Assembly: GCA_017694835.1 (NCBI GenBank)
Contig: JADIMJ010000065.1
Coordinates: 1 to 64,000 of the forward strand
Source of the DNA: Candidatus Cryptobacteroides gallistercoris
Lineage (GTDB): Bacteria; Bacteroidota; Bacteroidia; Bacteroidales; UBA932
DNA length: 64,000 bases
Direction: 5' to 3'
Part shown: positions 57,470 through 64,000 of the stretch, piece by piece
How the letters are laid out: each line of letters opens with the position of its first letter
How positions within the stretch are numbered: the stretch's first letter is position 1
The notes under the pieces: model-generated
Told to the model about the DNA's origin: nothing
Seen by the model: the letters and a program-made list of their open reading frames with translations, nothing else
The model's database searches: none
Program-made: the position numbers and the translations under genes

Positions 57470-59345
57470 GCAGAGTGACAACTGAAACCTCCCGGACTCC
57501 TGCCGCCCTGACCGCAGCGGCGGCTTCTTCTGCTTTCCGTTGCCCCGACAACGGCCCGGCGACATATTCAACCGCTTCACCGTCTTCTACCCTGGCTATA
57601 TCCCGTGCCCCGAACTGCTCCAGCACCGACACGGCCGTCTCCGGAAGAACGCCTTCGGCAGGAACCATCCTCAGCTGAAAGACATTGCTGTCCTCCTGTT
57701 CTTTTTCAAGAGTCCTGGCCTCCGACATCCTGATGACCTGACCGTCCTTGAACGGAACGATATAGGCCGTCTTGAAACCGGCTTTCTTCACTGTATTCAG
57801 CTTGGAGAGGACATCATTGTAAGTCCTGAATACACCGACCCTGTAAATGTATTTCCCTGTCGCCGTCCTGGATTCGAATACAGGGGACAGGCCGTTGAGC
57901 TGGCGTACCGTCGCCTTCCGGGCCAATGAAAATATCTGTATCTGATACACCAGACCCGGGGGAAGGGCATTGTCCTCGGCGAATCTTCCTTCCGGAAGAA
58001 CCATGAAGGAATAGTCGAACTTTTTTTCAGGCTTGCGGAATTCCATTGGAGGCATTGTGCCTGCATTCATCCTTGTGAATACGAACCCTGTCGAAGCCCC
58101 GACTACCTCCCTGTCCGATTCAGCCTGTATTTTGTCAGGGTCTATCACAACTCCATTGAAGAGAAATTCCATTTCAATTTTCTGCAGGTCTTCCATTGCC
58201 TTGTCAAGCAATGCCTGTAGCCTCGGCATGCTCCCGCTGTTGGAAGCTATTCTGTCCGACAGGGCCTTTTGCACATCTTCCTGCTCACTGGCGGCAAGCT
58301 CCTGCCTGTCTTTGTCTATGGCGGACATGCAGCTGTACAGGGAATCCCTGCACGACCGGACCTCCTCAACTTTCTGCATATATCTCCTTATGTCCAGATT
58401 GTCCGGCATGGTATCAGCGGCGGATGAAGCCCCGGGAGCGGCAGAGACCAGGTCTTCATCCGGATCAAGGGCGCAGATCCGCCTCAATTCGGTAATGTCC
58501 CTGACCTCCTTTCTGACTGGCATGGGGTCATATTCAAGGACATAGACAGAGACACTGTCCAGCCCGCAGTCCCTGTTCGACGCAAAAATCGAATATCTGC
58601 CGTCGGCCGTGTTCATATACAGAAAATCATCCGCAGGCGATGAATACGGGAAGCCGAGATTGACCGGTTCCCCCCACTCTGATGAAGCCTCGTCCCAGAC
58701 TGTCATATAGATGTCAAATCCGCCGGCCCCGTAAAGTCCGGATGACGCAAAATACATGGTCCTGCCGTCCGGTGACAGCATAGGATATATCTCATCGGAA
58801 GAAGATGTCATGGACTCGGTAAGCAGGGACGGAAGACTCCACAACGAATCCGCGAATTCCGTCATATAGACATTCATTGCCCCGGAAGCGTCAGGCGCGG
58901 AATAGTAGATTCTGTTCCCGGGTTCTTCCCGCAATGCGGACTTCGGAAGATATGTGGCCCTGCTGAAACGGCTCGTCCCGGCAGTGTCAAGCTGATTTGG
59001 CACCGGGACCCAACTGCTGTCTTCAAGAGGATAGAACAGATAAAAGTCTTCAAGAGAAAAAGTATGACGGGCAATCACTTTGGGTTCGCTTACAAACCCG
59101 GTCATGCTCATGCAGTTTTCTGCAAGAAGAAGCTTTTCCTCCGCGGCAATCTTTTCAAGAGAATCGGTGGCCGCGGCTGATGCTTTCCTGTATGCCGCGG
59201 CTGATTGTTCAAACTCGTATTCCATGCGGAGAGAATCGGCAAGCTCCGTCAGACGCACGGCACTGCTGTCTCTGGCCTGAAGTGCAGCGACATTCAGAAC
59301 CATTGCGGCCACAGCCGCGGGAATACAGGTCAAATACAGTTTCAT
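57459..59345 (-). CDS. PD40/beta-propeller and SPOR-like domain exported protein
   Basis: YPMLSPDGRTMYFASSGLYGAGGFDIYMTVWD (PD40) and SPOR-like repeats (GLVYQIQIFSLARKATVRQLNGLSPVFESRTATGKYIYRVGVFRTYND). Confidence 0.8.
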   Translation of the reverse strand: MKLYLTCIPAAVAAMVLNVAALQARDSSAVRLTELADSLRMEYEFEQSAAAYRKASAAATDSLEKIAAEEKLLLAENCMSMTGFVSEPKVIARHTFSLEDFYLFYPLEDSSWVPVPNQLDTAGTSRFSRATYLPKSALREEPGNRIYYSAPDASGAMNVYMTEFADSLWSLPSLLTESMTSSSDEIYPMLSPDGRTMYFASSGLYGAGGFDIYMTVWDEASSEWGEPVNLGFPYSSPADDFLYMNTADGRYSIFASNRDCGLDSVSVYVLEYDPMPVRKEVRDITELRRICALDPDEDLVSAAPGASSAADTMPDNLDIRRYMQKVEEVRSCRDSLYSCMSAIDKDRQELAASEQEDVQKALSDRIASNSGSMPRLQALLDKAMEDLQKIEMEFLFNGVVIDPDKIQAESDREVVGASTGFVFTRMNAGTMPPMEFRKPEKKFDYSFMVLPEGRFAEDNALPPGLVYQIQIFSLARKATVRQLNGLSPVFESRTATGKYIYRVGVFRTYNDVLSKLNTVKKAGFKTAYIVPFKDGQVIRMSEARTLEKEQEDSNVFQLRMVPAEGVLPETAVSVLEQFGARDIARVEDGEAVEYVAGPLSGQRKAEEAAAAVRAAGVREVSVVTLPVN

Positions 59346-59411
59346 TTTCCTCTCACAGCTCATTTACAGCCAACAAAAATAAGAAATACTTTATTTATAA
59401 GAAAAAAATAG

Positions 59412-59419
59412 TAAATTTG
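59412..59419 (+). promoter_or_regulatory. Candidate -7 box TAAATTTG upstream of secDF
   Basis: Matches TAnnTTTG; 95 bp upstream of the start codon. Confidence 0.4.
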
Positions 59420-59513
59420 TGCCCTATTTTGCGGTTGGCAAGCGCCTTGCCGGCCGATGACGACCTGATAAACCCGGTTAAGAATAAAACAAATAATCAA
59501 ATTATAGAACATT

Positions 59514-62500
59514 ATGCAAAGTAAAGGTGCTATCAGATTTGTGGCTATCGTTCTTGCCATCGTATGTCTCTGGCAGCTTTCGTTCACCCTTGTGACCAAG
59601 ATTCAGGAAAACAAGGCTGCGAAATATGCTGAAAAGGCAGTGGCAGAATACCAGAAATCAGCAGAATTCAGCAATGTGCCGGCTGAAGACCAGGCCTACT
59701 GCCTTGATTCCATCAGAAAGGAACAGAACAGGAGATACATTGATTCCGTATCCACTGAGAAGGTCTACCTCGGCTACACTTACAAAGATGTGAAGGAGAA
59801 AGAGATCAATCTTGGTCTGGACCTCAAGGGCGGTATGAACGTCATGCTGCAGGTCCAGCTTGAGGATCTTGTGCGCGCTCTGGCAGGCAACAATGACTCT
59901 CCTGAATTTTCACAGGCCCTCGCCCTCGCAAACGAGCGCAGCGTCAACTCCAGGGCCGATTTCATCACCCTGTTCCAGGAAGCATGGAATGAAGTCGGCA
60001 AAGGACAGAGGCTTGCCCAGATTTTCGGCACATACGAAATGAGGGACAAGATAGGTCCGGAGTCCTCCGACGATGATGTAATAGCAATCATCAGGGAAGA
60101 AGCGGAGAGCGCCATCTCAAATTCATTCAATGTATTGAGAAACCGTATCGACCGTTTCGGAGTGACACAGCCGAGCATACAGAAGCTCGGGAACAGCGGA
60201 AGGATTCTCGTGGAGCTCCCTGGTGTCAAGGAGCCTGAGCGTGTAAGAAAACTCCTCCAGGGAACAGCGTCCCTTGAATTCTGGGCAACTTATGACAACA
60301 GCGAAATATATCCTTTCCTGCAGCAGGCAAATACGACATTGGCCCAGATTCTGGCCGAAAGCGCTCCAGCCGAAGTGCAGGACAATGGTGAAAGTGTCCG
60401 GGACAATGCCGAAGAGTCAGCACCGCAGTCTGTCGCCGATTCACTGATTTCCGCAGGACTCCAGAGCCAGAGCACTGAGGCAGCGGAATATGAACAGTTC
60501 AAGAAGAACAATCCTCTTTTTGCCGCCCTCAATCCGGCAATGTTCAACGGCAGGCTTGCTTCAGGTGCCTGCATAGGATATGCAAACTATGCGGATACCG
60601 CCAAAATCAACCGCTGGCTGAAGATGCCTCAGATCGAGGCCCTTTTCCCGCCTGAGTTCAAGGCATACTGGACAGTCAAGCCGTCTTCCTACATCGAGGG
60701 AGGAAACACTTTCGAGCTTGTTGCAATCAAGGCCACTTCCCGCGACGGCGAGGCTCCCCTTGACGGAGGGGCAGTGACCGATGCCCGCGTGCAGTACGGA
60801 AGCAACGGGGGTAATCCGAATGTATCCATGACAATGAACGCCGAAGGCGCGAATGTATGGGCAAGGATGACAAAGGACAACATCGGCCGTCAGATAGCCA
60901 TTGTCCTTGACGGGATGGTATATTCCTATCCTGTCGTAAACACTGAAATCACGGGAGGAAGTTCCGAAATCACCGGAAACTTCACACTTGAAGAGGCAGA
61001 AGACCTCGCCAATGTGCTCAAGTCAGGTAAACTTCCTGCCCCGGCAACCATCATACAGGAGCAGGTCGTGGGCCCGTCTCTCGGAGCCGAATCCATCAAC
61101 GCAGGTCTCATATCCTTCGTGATAGCCTTCCTACTCGTGCTGGCATACATGGCATTCTTCTACCATGGCGCAGGACTCGTGGCCGATGTGGCATTGCTCT
61201 GCAATGTGCTTCTGCTTCTCGGCTCCCTCGTGTCATTCGGTGCAGTGCTCACTCTCCCTGGCATCGCAGGTCTCGTCCTGACTCTGGGTATGGCAGTGGA
61301 CGCCAATGTCATCATATATGAACGCATCAAGGAGGAACTCCGTTCAGGCAAGGGCCTGAGCAAGGCAGTTGCCGACGGATATTCCAATGCATATTCAGCC
61401 ATCATCGACGGACAGCTGACCACCATCATCACCGGTATCGTGCTCTTCATTTTCGGTTCCGGTCCTGTCCAGGGCTTTGCAACAACCCTCATCATCGGTA
61501 TCATCACATCAATCCTGACATCGATATTCATCTCAAGGCTTATTTTCGAAGACAGGCTCGCAAAGGGCAAGAACATCACATTTGACAACAAATTTACCCG
61601 AAACCTGCTTCAGAATACCCACTTCAATTTCCTCAACAAGAGAAAATACACCTATACTATCTCGGGAATTGTCATAGTAATCTGCATTGTGTCAATGTTC
61701 ACAAAAGGATTCACCTATGGCGTGGACTTCACCGGAGGCCGTACTTTCGTGGTAAGGTTTGACCAGCCGGTAGAGGCAGAGGAAGTTAGGGAAGCAGCAA
61801 TTGAAGCCTTCAGCGCCGCTGACGCAGCCGACGAGAGCCAGAGCTACGGTTCTGCAGTCGAGGTGAAGCAGTTCGGAGGCGAAAGCCAGATGAAGATCAC
61901 CACCCAGTACAAGGTTGACCAGGAATCCACCGAAGTGGATGCGGAAGTGGAGCAGATTCTCTACAACGCATTGAAAGGTTTCTTCGCTGAAGACCTGACA
62001 ATAGATGAATTCACTTCAACCCTTGAGAATCCGAACGGTATCATCAGTTCAGACAAGGTGGGACCTACAATTGCGAATGACATGAAGAGCGATGCAATCA
62101 TAGCCGTAGTAATCGCGCTGTTTGCCATCTTCGTCTACATCGCATTCAGGTTCAAGAAATGGACATGGGGATTCGGCGGTGTCATGGGACTTGCCCACAC
62201 GGCTATAATAGTAATCGGTTTCTTCTCCCTCTTCTCGGGAGTCCTTCCGTTCAGCCTTGACGTGGACCAGACCTTCATCGCGGCCATCCTGACCATCATC
62301 GGATATGCAATCAACGACACCGTGGTCATCTTCGACCGTATCCGTGAGTACAAGACCCTGCATCCTAAGATGCCTCTTGACATCAATGCGAATGAGGCCC
62401 TCAACAGTACGCTCTCCCGTACGATGAATACCTCCCTGACTACCCTCGTGGTAATGGTGGCAATCGCCATCTTCGGAGGTGAAGTCATCAGAGGTCTTGC

Positions 62501-62633
62501 AGTCGCCCTCATCCTCGGTATCGCCATCGGAACATATGCATCCCTCTTCATCGCCACACCGCTCATGTACGACGTGACAATGTGGGCTGAAAGGAGAAAG
62601 GCAGCCAAGGAAGAAGCCAAGGCAAGGAAATAA
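59514..62633 (+). CDS. secDF: Protein translocase subunit SecDF (fused)
   Basis: LGLDLKGGMNVMLQVQLEDLVRAL, SecD and SecF halves both present, 1039 aa. Confidence 0.97.
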   Translation: MQSKGAIRFVAIVLAIVCLWQLSFTLVTKIQENKAAKYAEKAVAEYQKSAEFSNVPAEDQAYCLDSIRKEQNRRYIDSVSTEKVYLGYTYKDVKEKEINLGLDLKGGMNVMLQVQLEDLVRALAGNNDSPEFSQALALANERSVNSRADFITLFQEAWNEVGKGQRLAQIFGTYEMRDKIGPESSDDDVIAIIREEAESAISNSFNVLRNRIDRFGVTQPSIQKLGNSGRILVELPGVKEPERVRKLLQGTASLEFWATYDNSEIYPFLQQANTTLAQILAESAPAEVQDNGESVRDNAEESAPQSVADSLISAGLQSQSTEAAEYEQFKKNNPLFAALNPAMFNGRLASGACIGYANYADTAKINRWLKMPQIEALFPPEFKAYWTVKPSSYIEGGNTFELVAIKATSRDGEAPLDGGAVTDARVQYGSNGGNPNVSMTMNAEGANVWARMTKDNIGRQIAIVLDGMVYSYPVVNTEITGGSSEITGNFTLEEAEDLANVLKSGKLPAPATIIQEQVVGPSLGAESINAGLISFVIAFLLVLAYMAFFYHGAGLVADVALLCNVLLLLGSLVSFGAVLTLPGIAGLVLTLGMAVDANVIIYERIKEELRSGKGLSKAVADGYSNAYSAIIDGQLTTIITGIVLFIFGSGPVQGFATTLIIGIITSILTSIFISRLIFEDRLAKGKNITFDNKFTRNLLQNTHFNFLNKRKYTYTISGIVIVICIVSMFTKGFTYGVDFTGGRTFVVRFDQPVEAEEVREAAIEAFSAADAADESQSYGSAVEVKQFGGESQMKITTQYKVDQESTEVDAEVEQILYNALKGFFAEDLTIDEFTSTLENPNGIISSDKVGPTIANDMKSDAIIAVVIALFAIFVYIAFRFKKWTWGFGGVMGLAHTAIIVIGFFSLFSGVLPFSLDVDQTFIAAILTIIGYAINDTVVIFDRIREYKTLHPKMPLDINANEALNSTLSRTMNTSLTTLVVMVAIAIFGGEVIRGLAVALILGIAIGTYASLFIATPLMYDVTMWAERRKAAKEEAKARK

Positions 62634-62652
62634 ATGACTTGACATACCATAG

Positions 62653-62687
62653 AACAGGCGGGCCTGATGACCCGCCTGTTTTTTTTT
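62653..62687 (+). terminator. Rho-independent terminator of secDF
   Basis: aacaggcggg-cctgatga-cccgcctgtt followed by a T run. Confidence 0.93.
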
Positions 62688-62905
62688 ATTCGGACCCATG
62701 ACATCTCCGCATTCCGTTTCATGAGATGTCATTATGCCGTTCTGCTGCATGACATCACATGGCATGTCCTCTGCACGGGGCGGCATCCTGTCGGCGCATC
62801 CTGTTGAAAACTTTATGTTGACCGCCCGTCTATTTTCAGTATCTTTGTCTTTCCCCGGAACTCCGGAAGCAAGTGAAATCACCCGAAAAAAAATACCGCA
62901 CAGCC

Positions 62906-64000
62906 ATGTCGTTCGTCCACCTTCATGTCCATACGCAATACTCCATCCTCGACGGCCAGTCATCAATCGAGAATCTCTTCAACAGGGCCGAAGAGCTCGG
63001 GATGCCGGGTCTCGCCATCACAGACCACGGAAACATGTACGGAGTCAAGGAATTTTTCAAATTCGCGAAAAAGCATCCTTCCGTAAAGCCCATCATCGGA
63101 TGCGAGATATATGTGACAAGACATTATGACCACAGGCTGAAGGACAAGGACCACAAGGAATATTACCATCTCATCCTTCTAGCCAAGAATTACAACGGCT
63201 ACAGGAATCTCATGAAAATTGTGTCTGCGGGACACATTGAGGGCATGTACTATAAGCCTAGGGTCAGCCACGAGGTGATTGAAAAATACTCCAAGGACCT
63301 GATATGCTGCTCCGCCTGCATCGCCGGAGAAGTGCCGAGGAATATAATTGACGGAGACCTTGCGGCAGCAGAAAAGGCCATAGAATGGCATAAGAAAGTA
63401 TTCGGGGACGACTACTACCTTGAAGTGCAGCTGCATCGCACTGAAGTGCCGAACCAGTCACAGGAAGTATGGGAAAGGCAGAAAATCGCGCTTGCCGGCA
63501 TCATTGAACTGGCGAAGAAGACCGGTGTCAAGATTGTGGCCACCAATGACGCCCACTTTGTCCGCAAGGAGGACGGCCCGGCGCACGACAGGCTCATCTG
63601 CCTGACCACAAACGCATATCTTTCAGACGAAAAAAGGCTCAGATATACACAGCAGGAATACCTCAAGAGCGAAGAGGAGATGGCCGCCCTGTTCCCTGAC
63701 CATCCTGAATTCCTGTCAAACACCCTTGAAGTCTGCGACAAGATTGAAACGTATTCCATTGACAGGGGACATGTCCTGCCTGTATTCAAGATTGACCCTG
63801 AATTCATGAACGACATTGACAGTCATCTTGAAAAATACAAGGATGTAATAGATGCGGGAAGATGCGACAAAGACGGGAACGACAGGGGCGAAGGCTTCAC
63901 GCATTCCGTCGCCTATCTGTGCCACCTGTGCTATGAAGGGGCAGCCCGGAGATATGGGGAGCTCAACGCCGAACAGGCAGAACGAATTGACTTTGAACTG
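62906..64000 (+). CDS. dnaE: DNA polymerase III subunit alpha, N-terminal part (truncated by window edge)
   Basis: From ATG 62906: MSFVHLHVHTQYSILDGQSSIENLFNRAEELGMPGLAITDHGNMYGVKEFFKFAKK, PHP domain. Not in the ORF track because the stop is outside the window. Confidence 0.97.
   Translation, partial: MSFVHLHVHTQYSILDGQSSIENLFNRAEELGMPGLAITDHGNMYGVKEFFKFAKKHPSVKPIIGCEIYVTRHYDHRLKDKDHKEYYHLILLAKNYNGYRNLMKIVSAGHIEGMYYKPRVSHEVIEKYSKDLICCSACIAGEVPRNIIDGDLAAAEKAIEWHKKVFGDDYYLEVQLHRTEVPNQSQEVWERQKIALAGIIELAKKTGVKIVATNDAHFVRKEDGPAHDRLICLTTNAYLSDEKRLRYTQQEYLKSEEEMAALFPDHPEFLSNTLEVCDKIETYSIDRGHVLPVFKIDPEFMNDIDSHLEKYKDVIDAGRCDKDGNDRGEGFTHSVAYLCHLCYEGAARRYGELNAEQAERIDFEL

Noticed and set aside
62049-62966. 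305-aa minus-strand ORF antisense to secDF
   Set aside because: Overlaps clearly coding secDF; His/Gly/Asp-rich shadow translation with no recognisable domain.

Overview
A 64 kb chromosomal segment from a Bacteroidota (order Bacteroidales) genome, mostly housekeeping and polysaccharide/peptide-utilisation genes. It runs from the 5' end of rpsL (minus, 1..94) to the 5' part of dnaE (plus, 62906..64000). In between are: a DPP-IV-type S9 peptidase; an acyl-CoA synthetase; a TetR/lipoprotein/MFP/RND/TolC efflux operon; two GH29 alpha-L-fucosidases; a Phd/YefM-YoeB-type toxin-antitoxin pair with an obvious palindromic operator; tRNA-Gly(GCC) and tRNA-Ser(GCT); pheS; a C69 dipeptidase; a TonB receptor / DUF4876 / DUF6850 / M16-peptidase operon; a SusC/SusD PUL with three GH18-like proteins (one with intact catalytic motif, two degenerate) controlled by FecR and a divergent ECF sigma factor; an N-domain-less ClpB; secG/LptE/sigma54-activator genes; floA/nfeD; and secDF. 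The most unusual structure is non-coding. (1) A dispersed REP-like GC-rich palindrome family (consensus about CGCGGCCGnTGGA-T-rich loop-TCCAnCGGCCGCG) occurs at six intergenic loci, all in one orientation. Two loci are 147-bp composite three-hairpin elements that align without gaps, and both lie just 3' of a tRNA gene. (2) At least eight short-period (10-32 bp) degenerate tandem duplications sit on gene junctions, several copying a stop codon or abutting a start codon. No transposase, phage or CRISPR array was found in the window. All family assignments come from reading the protein sequences; no database search was run.
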